Below are positions 8,011 through 16,702 of a stretch of DNA of 64,000 bases, piece by piece. The DNA is from Tissierella praeacuta_A. Its GTDB lineage: Bacteria; Bacillota; Clostridia; Tissierellales; Tissierellaceae. A program made the position numbers and the translations under genes. Below the pieces are notes generated by a model, which searched no databases, had not been told where the DNA came from, and worked only from the letters and a program-made list of their open reading frames with translations. Each line of letters begins with the position of its first letter. Within the stretch, counting starts at the first letter, position 1. The stretch is from NCBI RefSeq assembly GCF_040396155.1, contig NZ_JBEBOY010000005.1:62001-126000 (forward strand), written 5' to 3'.

Positions 8011-9243
8011 CTATTTAGGGATAACTATTTCTTTTCCTTCTTTTCTCCACTGTCTAAATTCAGCAACAGCTGTTAAAAGTACATCTGTTGAAGAATTAAG
8101 TGCAGTTTCACAGGAATCTTGAATGACTCCTATAACAAAACCAACGCCAATAACTTGCATAGCTATATCATTTGGAATACCAAACATACTGCAAGCGAGA
8201 GGAATCAGTAATAGTGATCCGCCTGCTACTCCTGAAGCACCACAAGCACTGACTGCCGAAAGTATACTTAGAAGAAATGCCGTACCTATATCTACTTTAA
8301 TGCCTAATGTATGAACTGCTGCAAGTGTTAATATAGTTATTGTAATTGCTGCACCTGCCATATTTATAGTAGCTCCAAGTGGTATGGATACTGAGTAAGC
8401 ATCTTTATCTAATCCTAACTTCTCACACAATTTCATATTTACAGGAATATTTGCCGCTGAACTACGTGTAAAAAATGCTGTAATTCCACTGTCCTTTAAG
8501 CATTTTAAAACAAGTGGATATGGATTTTGGTGAATCATTACAAATACAATAATTGGATTCACAACAAGAGCTACAAAAATCATGGTGCCAATTAATAAAA
8601 TAAGCAATCGTCCATAATTCAATAAAGAACCAATACCATATACAGCAATTGTATCAAATACTAAACCCATAATACCTAATGGCGCTAAACTAATTACCCA
8701 TCCTACTATTTGTGATAATGCATCTGAAAAATTACTAACCATAATTTTTGTAGATTCATTTGCAGCTTTCAATGCAAGCCCAAGGAATACTGCCCAAACT
8801 AAAATCCCTATATAATTAGCATTAGAAAGAGCAGTTATAGGATTATCAACTATATTAAGTAATAATGATTTTAATACCTCATTTATTCCTCCAGGTGGAG
8901 CTATATCTTGAACACCTTCACCAAGTATTATTGATACTGGAAATACAAAACTTGCTATAACAGCTGTAAGTCCTGCTAAAAATGTTCCTAGAAGATAAAG
9001 AAGTATTATAGATTTCATATTAGTCCTCTGACCACTTTTGTGCTGAGAAATAGCAGACATTACTAAAAAAAGTACTAATATTGGTGCTACTGCTTTTAAA
9101 GCACCTACAAATAAAGCCCCTATAATTCCAATTGGTTTTGCTATATCAGGAATTGTAACAGCTAAAATAATACCTATAATCAATCCTATAATAATCCGTT
9201 TAATTAAACTCAATTGATTCCATTGTCTTAATAATTTTATCAC
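8011..9243 (-). CDS. sstT: Na+/serine-threonine symporter, SstT type
   Basis: A 410-residue member of the dicarboxylate/amino acid:cation symporter family, the usual length of SstT. About eight membrane helices plus re-entrant hairpins are apparent. Signature stretches include the opening WNQLSLIKRIIIGLIIGIIL, the serine-rich hairpin TAFFTRSSAANIPVN, the GATINMAGAAITI motif and the second hairpin region SILSAVSACGASGVAGGSLL. It is predicted to import serine and threonine with sodium. In an amino-acid fermenter this supplies fuel. It stands alone, followed by a long non-coding stretch. Confidence 0.9.
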   Translation of the reverse strand: MIKLLRQWNQLSLIKRIIIGLIIGIILAVTIPDIAKPIGIIGALFVGALKAVAPILVLFLVMSAISQHKSGQRTNMKSIILLYLLGTFLAGLTAVIASFVFPVSIILGEGVQDIAPPGGINEVLKSLLLNIVDNPITALSNANYIGILVWAVFLGLALKAANESTKIMVSNFSDALSQIVGWVISLAPLGIMGLVFDTIAVYGIGSLLNYGRLLILLIGTMIFVALVVNPIIVFVMIHQNPYPLVLKCLKDSGITAFFTRSSAANIPVNMKLCEKLGLDKDAYSVSIPLGATINMAGAAITITILTLAAVHTLGIKVDIGTAFLLSILSAVSACGASGVAGGSLLLIPLACSMFGIPNDIAMQVIGVGFVIGVIQDSCETALNSSTDVLLTAVAEFRQWRKEGKEIVIPK

Positions 9244-9625
9244 TTTTTCTATTCTCCTCTACTGATTATTTTATAAAATTCTTAGGAACTTCGTTTTCCT
9301 TAGATATATTTTAAAAAGAAAATATTGTATATAGAAAACAAAAAAATAATTCTTATCATATTTATCCTTCCAAATTGATACAAATAATTGCACTTTATTA
9401 GTATTAATATATATTGTTTCCTTATTAGGATATTTAATTAGAACTTTTATTATAGAAATAATATAATTTTAAAAAGAAGGATTTATATGGAATAATCTAT
9501 AAAATCCATAAGGAATTTAATATATTTTATTGAGGATAGGTATATTAGGGTTATTTCTAAATTAGAAATAATATGAAAAATTACATTATCACTTATGAGT
9601 ATATTTGTTATGAGTATTTATCTAT
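9244..9625. other. Intergenic region upstream of sstT
   Basis: AT-rich gap between the leuS terminator and the sstT start, expected to hold the sstT promoter. No gene, repeat or riboswitch was recognised. Confidence 0.4.
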
Positions 9626-9660
9626 AAATAAAACTCCACCTAAAAGATGGAGTTTTATTT
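9626..9660 (-). terminator. leuS terminator
   Basis: Perfect 13-bp stem (AAATAAAACTCCA / TGGAGTTTTATTT) with a 9-nt loop, starting 3 nt beyond the leuS stop codon. Confidence 0.85.
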
Positions 9661-9663
9661 ATT

Positions 9664-12075
9664 TTACTTCACAACTATATTATATATCTTGCCTGGAACA
9701 AATATTTCTTTTACTATTTGTTTTCCTTCTAAGAATCTAATAATGTTCTCATCAGCCTTTGCTTTTTCTCTAGCTATATCTTGAGAATCATCAATATTAA
9801 TTTCTATTGTTCCTCTTACTTTTCCATTAACTTGTACTGGAAGTGCAATTACTTTATCCTTTGTTTTCTCTTCATCATATACTGGCCATGTAGTATCATG
9901 TAGATATCCTTCTAAGCCTAAAACCTTCCACAATTCTTCAGTAATATGAGGTGCTACTGGATTTAACAATATTATAAATGTCTTAAGATCTTCTTTTGTT
10001 ATACTGCCATAATCATTAAATTCATTTAATAAGGACATTAAAGCTGCTATTCCTGTATTGAATTTCAATGTTTCAAAGTCTTCAGATACCTTTTTTATGG
10101 TTTTGTGAATACTTGATTCTAATTCATTTGTATATCCTTCGCCATCAACTATAATATCTTGAAGTTTCCACACTCTTTCTAAGAATCTTCTACATCCTTT
10201 TACTCCATTTTCTGACCAAGGTACTGATTTTTCAAAATCACCAATAAACATTTCATACGTTCTAAGAGTATCAGCTCCATAATCCCTTACTATATCATCA
10301 GGATTTACCACATTTCCACGGGATTTTGACATTTTCTCATTATTATCTCCAAGTATCATACCGTGTGAAGTTCTCTTTGCATAAGGCTCAGGAATAGGAA
10401 CTACTCCAATATCATATAAGAACTTATGCCAGAATCTTGAATACAATAGGTGAAGTGTAGTGTGTTCCATTCCACCATTATACCAATCTACTGGTAACCA
10501 GTATGCCAACGCTTTTTGAGAAGCAAACTCCTCTTCATTACATGGATCAATATATCTAAGGAAATACCAAGAAGATCCTGCCCATTGCGGCATTGTATCA
10601 GTTTCTCTATGAGCTTTACCTCCACATTTTGGACATGTAGTTTCTACCCAATCTTTTATATTAGCTAATGGTGATTCTCCAGTATCTGTTGGCTCATAGT
10701 TTTCTACTTCTGGCAACATAACTGGTAATTCTTTTTCAGGTACTGGTACCCATCCACATTTATCACAATGTACTAAAGGTATTGGCTCTCCCCAATATCT
10801 TTGTCGAGAAAATACCCAATCCCTAAGCTTGAAGTTTACTTTTCTAGTACCAAGATTTTTCTCTTCTAACCACTTAATCATATATTCCTTTGCTTCTACT
10901 GCATTCATATCATTGATAAAATCAGAGTTTACAACTACTCCTTCCTCTGTATCAGTATAAGCTTCTTTTTCTACATCTCCGCCTTTTATTACTTCTATTA
11001 TAGGAAGATTAAACTTCTTAGCAAATTCCCAGTCACGAGTATCATGAGCTGGTACTGCCATAATTGCTCCTGTACCATAGGACATAAGGACGTAGTCAGA
11101 AATCCAAATAGGGATTTCATTTCCCGTAGCAGGATTTATAGCTCTTAATCCTTTTATTTCTACTCCTGTTTTTTCTTTAGATAATTCAGTTCTCTCAAAG
11201 TCTGATTTCTTACTTACTTCATGTTGATATTCTCTAATTTCTTCTAAATTTTCTATTTCATTTTTATATTTTTCTATTAGAGGATGTTCAGCAGAGATAA
11301 CCATATATGTTGAGCCAAATAATGTATCAGGTCTAGTAGTAAATACTCTTAATTTATCTTCCTTTCCTGAAATTTGAAAGTCTACTTCTGCTCCCTCAGA
11401 TTTACCAATCCAATTTGTCTGTTGAGTTTTTACTCTATCAATGTAATCAACATTATCTAAGTCTTTAATTAATCTATCGGCATATTCAGTAATTTTTAAC
11501 ATCCATTGATTCTTTACTTTTCTTACTACTTCACCACCGCATCTTTCACAATTGCCTTGAATAACCTCTTCATTTGCTAATCCAATTTTACATGATGGAC
11601 ACCAATTAATAGGCATTTCTTGCTTATATGCTAGACCTTTTTCAAATAATTTTAGAAATATCCATTGAGTCCATTTATAGTAATGAGGATCTGTAGTATT
11701 TATTTCCCTTGACCAATCAAAGGAAAATCCAATTGATTGTAATTGGGATTTAAAACGAGAAACATTTTCCTCTGTAACTATAGCTGGATGAATCTTATTT
11801 TTTATAGCAAAGTTCTCTGTTGGTAATCCAAATGCATCCCATCCCATTGGAAATAAAACATTATATCCTTCAAGTCTTCTCTTTCTTGAAACAATATCCA
11901 ATGCAGTATATGGTCTTGGATGCCCTACATGTAGCCCATTTGCTGATGGATAAGGAAATTCCACTAGTGCATAAAATTTTGGCTTATCAGACTTATTTAA
12001 TGCCTTAAAAGGCTCTCTTTCTTCCCAAATCTTATGCCATTTTTGTTCAATTTCACTTGGCTTATATTCTCTCAT
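9664..12075 (-). CDS. leuS: Leucyl-tRNA synthetase
   Basis: Charges tRNA-Leu with leucine. The 803-residue class I enzyme has the HIGH-type motif in PSANGLHVGHPRPY near residue 45, a CP1 editing domain (TTRPDTLFGSTYMV, TGAIMAVPAHDTRD), zinc-type cysteine pairs (CPSCKIG ... CERCGG), the RDWVFSRQRYWGEPIP segment, the catalytic KMSKSRGN loop and a C-terminal anticodon-binding domain (LNPVAPHITEELW). The ATG at 12075 is 7 nt from GGAGG. An upstream in-frame ATG at 12099 lacks a good site. Expression is controlled by the T-box leader at about 12408-12625, with an unusual repeat-filled segment between leader and gene. Confidence 0.97.
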   Translation of the reverse strand: MREYKPSEIEQKWHKIWEEREPFKALNKSDKPKFYALVEFPYPSANGLHVGHPRPYTALDIVSRKRRLEGYNVLFPMGWDAFGLPTENFAIKNKIHPAIVTEENVSRFKSQLQSIGFSFDWSREINTTDPHYYKWTQWIFLKLFEKGLAYKQEMPINWCPSCKIGLANEEVIQGNCERCGGEVVRKVKNQWMLKITEYADRLIKDLDNVDYIDRVKTQQTNWIGKSEGAEVDFQISGKEDKLRVFTTRPDTLFGSTYMVISAEHPLIEKYKNEIENLEEIREYQHEVSKKSDFERTELSKEKTGVEIKGLRAINPATGNEIPIWISDYVLMSYGTGAIMAVPAHDTRDWEFAKKFNLPIIEVIKGGDVEKEAYTDTEEGVVVNSDFINDMNAVEAKEYMIKWLEEKNLGTRKVNFKLRDWVFSRQRYWGEPIPLVHCDKCGWVPVPEKELPVMLPEVENYEPTDTGESPLANIKDWVETTCPKCGGKAHRETDTMPQWAGSSWYFLRYIDPCNEEEFASQKALAYWLPVDWYNGGMEHTTLHLLYSRFWHKFLYDIGVVPIPEPYAKRTSHGMILGDNNEKMSKSRGNVVNPDDIVRDYGADTLRTYEMFIGDFEKSVPWSENGVKGCRRFLERVWKLQDIIVDGEGYTNELESSIHKTIKKVSEDFETLKFNTGIAALMSLLNEFNDYGSITKEDLKTFIILLNPVAPHITEELWKVLGLEGYLHDTTWPVYDEEKTKDKVIALPVQVNGKVRGTIEINIDDSQDIAREKAKADENIIRFLEGKQIVKEIFVPGKIYNIVVK

Positions 12076-12140
12076 ATTATTTCCTCCTTCATAATACAAT
12101 TCTCATGTTAGTAAAACTCATTTAATTAAGTCGTTTATCC

Positions 12141-12402
12141 CAGTCTCGAATCTCAAATCTATTTACTCCCTTTCAGTAATATAAATTTGGATCTTTGTGC
12201 GTTTGACCTACTAAAGCTCACAACCTCTATCTACCCCGTAGGGTATAATTCAGTGGTGTCCCTTAGGACCTATCGTTCACTAAGTTAGGTCATCTTCCGC
12301 AGTCTCACTGCACAAATTCATTCGCTCGTTATCACTCACATGAATTTGGCGTTCGTTGCGTTTGACCTACTAAAGCTCACTATCATTCGCTAAGTTAGGT
12401 CA
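12141..12402. repeat. Modular hairpin repeat element between T-box and leuS
   Basis: It contains two TGACCTA ... TAGGTCA inverted pairs (12204-12292 and 12363-12402), a hairpin CAAATTCAT ... ATGAATTTG (12313-12348) and a CAGTCTCGAA block (12141-12150). The segment GCGTTTGACCTACTAAAGC occurs twice within it. Closely related modules appear at 21920-22077, before asnS. The element lies within the transcribed leader, so it would form RNA hairpins between the T-box terminator and the start codon. It may be a MITE-like insertion or a recombined family of leader modules. Confidence 0.65.
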
Positions 12403-12407
12403 TAAAA

Positions 12408-12625
12408 AAACCTTTCATCTCATATAGAGACGAAAGGTAAATTCCGCGGTACCACTCTTATTGATATTTCTATCCACTCAAAAATATAACGGCATTTAAC
12501 CGACTAAGATTACTTTTTCACCTTAGTAACTCTAGGACGAGTTCAGCCTTCATCAATACTATCTTCCACCAGCCGATAGCTCTCTATAATTAATTAGGAC
12601 TTACTACTTCCTTTCACAGTATTTA
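12408..12625 (-). promoter_or_regulatory. T-box riboswitch (leucine, specifier CTC)
   Basis: The minus strand carries the T-box core AGAGTGGTACCGCGG (12444-12458), which pairs with the uncharged tRNA acceptor end. It is followed by an ACCTTTCGTCTC/GAGATGAAAGGT terminator stem and a T7 tract ending near 12408. Stem I is closed by TAGTAA/TTACTA (12601-12606 with 12524-12529). Aligned to the asnS leader, the specifier falls on CTC at 12541-12539, a leucine codon that agrees with the downstream leuS. Uncharged tRNA-Leu should stabilise the antiterminator and allow leuS transcription. Confidence 0.93.
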
Positions 12626-12998
12626 TCAATTTAAGACCTATTATAACCAATAAATCATTTTAAATCAAGATATTTTTATAATTTATAGTTTTACTATTAT
12701 ATTTTATTTAATCTTATTCAATAATTCTACTATTTTACCTAGATATATAATCTGTCAACACGAAAACAAATACCTAATTTAAAATTAAATGCTTCTATAG
12801 TATATTCTAATTTAAATATTTTTTCTACTATATTCTATATTTTATACAATCATATGGCGTTGCCCAAGCTATTGTTTCTCTTTATTCAACCTTAGCATTA
12901 CTATTATTTTTTCAATATCATATCAATCATTAATAGCTATAAATATCACCTTCACAAATGGAAATATTCGCTTTATATAATACTATATAGAAAATTGA
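12626..12998. other. Intergenic region
   Basis: Very AT-rich DNA between the leuS leader (minus) and the plus-strand sigma remnant. It must contain the leuS promoter near its left end. No gene or repeat was recognised. Confidence 0.4.
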
Positions 12999-13547
12999 AA
13001 TAAGTTCCTTTTTGTTATAGATAAAAATAATAATCTTAATACTCCTCCCATAATAAATGGAGGAAAATATTTTGAAATAGATGATTGGCAAGAAAATATG
13101 TATACCATGGCTAATAATCTTACTTATGAAAATATAAAAGATTTCAGTGCTACTCTAAAAAAACTTAGTAATAGTCTGTATTATGAGGAAGCAGAAACTG
13201 ATTTGATTATTGAATTATTGAAATTAATAAAAAATATGGATATTAGAAAGTTTAGAGATTCAAATCATAAGCAAATAGCTAAATACATCCATATACATTT
13301 GCGAAAAAGAACCTTGAATTTGCTTAGAAATAGAAAAAAAGAGTTATCCGACTTCATGGAAATTAACCACGACATATTAGCAGATACAAGCGAAACTAAT
13401 ATAGAGAGTACAGTTTTAATCTCTATATTAATCAAATCATTAATTAAAAAGCAACAAGACATTATTATAATGAAATTTATACACGGGTTATCTGAAAAAG
13501 ATATAGCTAAAATATTAGGTATTAGTAGACATAGCCACAAAGGATAG
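12999..13547 (+). pseudogene. UviA-like sigma factor remnant, truncated at both ends
   Basis: The open frame starts at 12999 without an initiation codon. Its first part reads like real protein (TPPIINGGKYFEIDDWQENM) before the first ATG at 13098, so the true start seems lost. The middle (NLTYENIKDF, LNLLRNRKKELSDF) and the C-terminal helix-turn-helix (MKFIHGLSEKDIAKILGISR) fit the small ECF-like sigma factors of clostridial toxin/bacteriocin loci (UviA/TcdR group) and Tn916-type elements. The frame ends abruptly within the second helix of region 4 (GISRHSHKG), exactly where the downstream UviB-like frame begins. It may still be translated from 13098 but cannot have an intact region 4. Confidence 0.6.
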
Positions 13548-13749
13548 CATATGGGCAGTATTAACTGTGGCTCTTATATTTTATATCCTAAAAAATCAAG
13601 AAAAAAGGGATCTTCGACAGGAAGAAAGAGAAATGAAATATCAAAATATTATATCTAGCTTATGTGAAAAATTGAGTTTAATAGAAGATATTAAAGATGA
13701 TGTAAGTAAAATCAAAAATTTTGTTTTAAAAAATAATCTTAAAACCTAA
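13519..13749 (+). pseudogene. UviB/BhlA-like holin remnant without start codon
   Basis: The frame beginning at 13519 reads DIATKDSIWAVLTVALIFYI, then LKNQEKRDLRQEEREMKYQN and a coiled-coil-like tail with LSLIEDIKDDVSKIKN. The single N-terminal membrane segment with W-A-V-L, the basic KxxEKR motif and the KYQxxI coil match the UviB/BhlA family of bacteriocin-associated holin-like proteins. No ATG, GTG or TTG occurs before the GTG at 13567, which lies inside the membrane segment. The normal start is therefore missing, consistent with a deletion that joined the upstream sigma gene to this one. Confidence 0.6.
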
Positions 13750-14003
13750 AAGCTTAAACAAATAAAAAAATTATTCAAGGAGGTTTACATTTCACTTCAA
13801 AAAAGTGCTTGTATATAGTGAGAAGGAAATAACCGGTTATAAAATTCTCAAGATATAGTATTAAGGTATGAGTAGGATGAATATTATAGAAACGAATATA
13901 GTATTTAAAAACTAGCCTAGGTAGTTTAATAAATCTTCTATGGTAATAATTCATCATACTAAACATAGCAGTAAAAATCTATTTAGTAAAAATTAATATT
14001 TAA
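13750..14003. other. Likely decayed continuation of the uvi-like locus
   Basis: A strong AAGGAGG (13777-13783) is followed by a short plus-strand frame without a start codon, including FKKVLVYSEKEITGYKILKI, ended by a stop. It may be the front of a third decayed gene. Nothing else was recognised. Confidence 0.3.
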
Positions 14004-15332
14004 TTAAAAGTCTTTAATTTGAAGCTTCTGATAATATTCGTTTATAGGGCTATAATCAGATATTTGGTTTTCATTAAGTAACAAGCATGTTAATTTGCTA
14101 AGCTTTTTTAAGGAATTTATGTCATATATTTTATTAGAATTTAACTTTAGCTCCGTTAAATTTTCTAAATTACTAAGGGCATTTATGTCTGAAACCTGAT
14201 TATTAGATAAATCTAATTTTATTAAATTCGTTAGATTCTGTAAAGTGCTTATATCACTTATTTTATTGTTATTTAATTTTAGCTCTGTTAAATTTTCTAA
14301 ATTTTCAAGTGCACTTATATCAGAGATTTGATTATCAGATAGATTCAGTTTGGTTAAATTTATTAGATTATGCAAAGGACCTATATCACTTATTTCTGCA
14401 TTGAACAAATTTAGCTCTGTTAAATTTTCCAAGTTATTTAAAACACTTATATTCTTTAGATTACTTTTGCCTCCAGAAATATAACCTGGCAAATGTAATT
14501 TTTGCAAGTTGGATAGGTTGCTTAGAGGACTTATGTCTGCATTCCCATCATACCCTAAATACAGTTCAGTCAAATTAGTTAAATTTTCAAAAAAGCTTAA
14601 ATCAATAGATTCATAAACTCCTAAACTTAGCCAATTTAATTTTGTCAATTTACTTAAAACTTTTACATCGTTAGATTCATTAAGGTATAAACTGAGCTTA
14701 GTCAAATTTGGTATATTACTTAAGAAGTTTATGTCGCTAATTTCATAAGAATAGAAGTATAATTCAGTTAAATTGCTTAAATCTCCTAACACATTAATAT
14801 TTGTATAATCAATATGCTCACAATGTGAAATATTAAGTATAGTCAAATCTGATAGATTACTTAAAGGGGTTATATCCTCTATCAAAGTATGACTTATATT
14901 CAGTTGAGTTAAATTCTTTAAATTATTTAATGACCTTATATCATGAATATCATTGTAAGCTAGATTTAACTTAACTAAATTAGTCAAATTACTCATGCTA
15001 CTTATATCCCTAATATCATTCCATGACAGGTCTAACTCTTCTAAATTACTTAGATTCTCAATTCCACTTAAATCTTTAATATTAGCTGAAGTAATTTCAA
15101 GGACAGTAATGTTTTGCAAATCTGATTTATGTATTTCACCTGTTATTTTTGATGTCTTTTCTCTAATTGCTTGCTCTAAATAAGGATCTGAAAAGGTAAT
15201 GAAATCATTATTGTGATTATTTATTGTATTGTTAGAATTTTGAGTTAATCGATTGGCTCTATCTTGATTATAATGCATACCTATCCATATTATACAAATG
15301 CAGACTAAAATAACAGTAAAATATTTTTTCAT
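14004..15332 (-). CDS. Leucine-rich-repeat surface or secreted protein
   Basis: A 442-residue protein with an N-terminal hydrophobic segment (residues 4-20, KYFTVILVCICIIWIGM) serving as signal anchor. An Asn-rich linker follows, and then about fifteen 22-residue internalin-type leucine-rich repeats from residue ~70 to the end. The consensus is L-x-x-L-x-N-L-T-x-L-x-x-L-x-L-x-x-N-x-I-x-D-I. There is no LPXTG motif or C-terminal anchor. The repeats would form a curved binding scaffold outside the cell, with an unknown ligand. Its RBS (AGGGAGG) precedes the ATG. The gene sits among remnants of accessory genes. Confidence 0.85.
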   Translation of the reverse strand: MKKYFTVILVCICIIWIGMHYNQDRANRLTQNSNNTINNHNNDFITFSDPYLEQAIREKTSKITGEIHKSDLQNITVLEITSANIKDLSGIENLSNLEELDLSWNDIRDISSMSNLTNLVKLNLAYNDIHDIRSLNNLKNLTQLNISHTLIEDITPLSNLSDLTILNISHCEHIDYTNINVLGDLSNLTELYFYSYEISDINFLSNIPNLTKLSLYLNESNDVKVLSKLTKLNWLSLGVYESIDLSFFENLTNLTELYLGYDGNADISPLSNLSNLQKLHLPGYISGGKSNLKNISVLNNLENLTELNLFNAEISDIGPLHNLINLTKLNLSDNQISDISALENLENLTELKLNNNKISDISTLQNLTNLIKLDLSNNQVSDINALSNLENLTELKLNSNKIYDINSLKKLSKLTCLLLNENQISDYSPINEYYQKLQIKDF

Positions 15333-15344
15333 TTAAAAACCTCC

Positions 15345-15740
15345 CTAGATATTAATCTTATATTGTATATTTTTTCTATTAGAATTAGATTTGTCATCCT
15401 TCATCTCTAACATAATAAACGAGTTATTTTCATTTACTTGTAAAAATATGATATCATTATTCTTATTTTTATCATCTACTACATGTAATCTATTATTTAA
15501 TGTAAATACAACTTATCTTTTTTCGAATTATTAATATATAAAAATGCTGCTTTACTCGCACTAAAAATTATTTAATTCCCTTTAAATATTACTGAAGGAC
15601 ATAATGATAGTAACTCATTGGATTTATCTACTAATCTATTTCCCTTACCCTCAATAAATTCCCTTAATACCCCACAGCATTTTATAAGAAAGTCTTGCAA
15701 TGCTCAAAATTTAACATCTTCATATTATATAATAGCTATT
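15345..15740 (-). pseudogene. Multiply frameshifted gene remnant
   Basis: Three successive minus-strand frames look protein-like and join by frame changes. The first includes REFIEGKGNRLVDKSNELLS and ends at a stop in FKGN. The second reads SASKAAFLYINNSKKDKLYL and ends in a stop. The third, one frame over, includes LNNRLHVVDDKNKNNDIIFL and LQVNENNSFIMLEMKDD, ending at a TAG near 15345. None has a supported start. It is best read as a decaying gene of unknown family just upstream of the LRR gene. Confidence 0.45.
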
Positions 15741-15799
15741 TTCTTCATGAAACTCTTTTATTACAATATAAATATATAACTTACTTATATAATTTAAAG

Positions 15800-16054
15800 T
15801 CACCTCTTTCCAAGATCCTACAAGTTTTTTAAGAAATCCATTTCCATTTTTAGTTTTTTATTTTAGTTTTTTTATTTTCTATTTTTAAGTTCCGTTTTTG
15901 CCTTAACAATCCATCCTTTTTTCCTTCTTCGTTTCTCTATTAAACCCTCCACTCTAACTTCATATTTCTTAACCCACTGATGCAACTTTCGATATAAAAC
16001 CATGAGTATATCTACTATTATAATTATTCTTCCATTAATAATAGACGTATTCAT
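15800..16054 (-). pseudogene. IS3-family (IS150-type) transposase OrfA remnant
   Basis: The minus strand encodes LYRKLHQWVKKYEVRVEGLI followed by EKRRRKKG, closely matching the helix-turn-helix core of IS150-type OrfA proteins (S-Y-x-x-V-x-x-W-V-x-K-Y-x-x-x-G-x-x-G-L). After in-frame stops and a frame change, the leucine-zipper part KLKMEMDFLKKL is still readable near 15830. No OrfB, terminal inverted repeats or target duplication were found, so only a decayed fragment remains. Confidence 0.55.
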
Positions 16055-16153
16055 TATTCAACAACAATTTCCTCTTCATTTATATAACAATTATTCAGAA
16101 CATAATACCATAAATCAAAATTACTTAATAGCTCATTAATTTATGTTAATTCT

Positions 16154-16690
16154 CTATTCAAAAAAAGATTTTAATGTTTCTTCATAACTTGGAATATCCA
16201 TAATTTCCAATTCTACTTCTTCCCCAAATAAATCTAATATTATTTTTTTCATATGACAAATCAACCTCCAAGGTGCTAGATCATTTCTTTCCTTAATAAA
16301 TACATCAGCATAATATGGAGATTCTCCTTGGCTATTTCTTGCATCTAACAAATTACCAGCTTTATATTTAGGAAATATTTTGTATTTGAAATTATTCTTA
16401 AATATACTTGTAGGATAATAAAGGATTGTGACCAAGTGAAGTTTTTCTCCATTTAAAAACTCCTTGTAAGATTCTAAAAATTTATGATACCCTTCATCTC
16501 CTTTCTCTATATAAAGATTATTTTCTATATAATATTCCATACAATCTAAGTCCATTAAATCAAAATGAAATACTATATCTTCACCTCTTAAATCCGACGT
16601 TATATCAAATTCAACTTCAGTAGGAAATTCAGAAAATCCATATATACCAAACCAATAATCCCAATGCCGAATCTTTATGTATCTTTTCAC
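16154..16690 (-). CDS. Hypothetical protein, possible immunity-type gene
   Basis: A 178-residue soluble, acidic, aromatic-rich protein (MKRYIKIRHWDYWFGIYGFS ... CHMKKIILDLFGEEVELEIM) with no signal peptide or membrane segment. It starts at a GTG behind GGGAGAG and ends an array of six small same-strand genes (16154-19756). Length, composition and clustering resemble immunity genes that accumulate downstream of polymorphic toxin loci, but no toxin gene is visible here. I do not recognise the family. Confidence 0.7.
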   Translation of the reverse strand: MKRYIKIRHWDYWFGIYGFSEFPTEVEFDITSDLRGEDIVFHFDLMDLDCMEYYIENNLYIEKGDEGYHKFLESYKEFLNGEKLHLVTILYYPTSIFKNNFKYKIFPKYKAGNLLDARNSQGESPYYADVFIKERNDLAPWRLICHMKKIILDLFGEEVELEIMDIPSYEETLKSFFE

Positions 16691-16702
16691 TTACATCTCT
16701 CC

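Noticed and set aside
13775..13966. 63-codon minus-strand open frame in the decayed uvi-like region
   Set aside because: No ribosome binding site and no protein-like pattern; the better signal there is on the plus strand (AAGGAGG followed by a start-less frame).
14100..15100. Regular direct repeats of about 66 nt
   Set aside because: They look array-like but are the coding repeats of the LRR protein (22 codons each), not a CRISPR or satellite.
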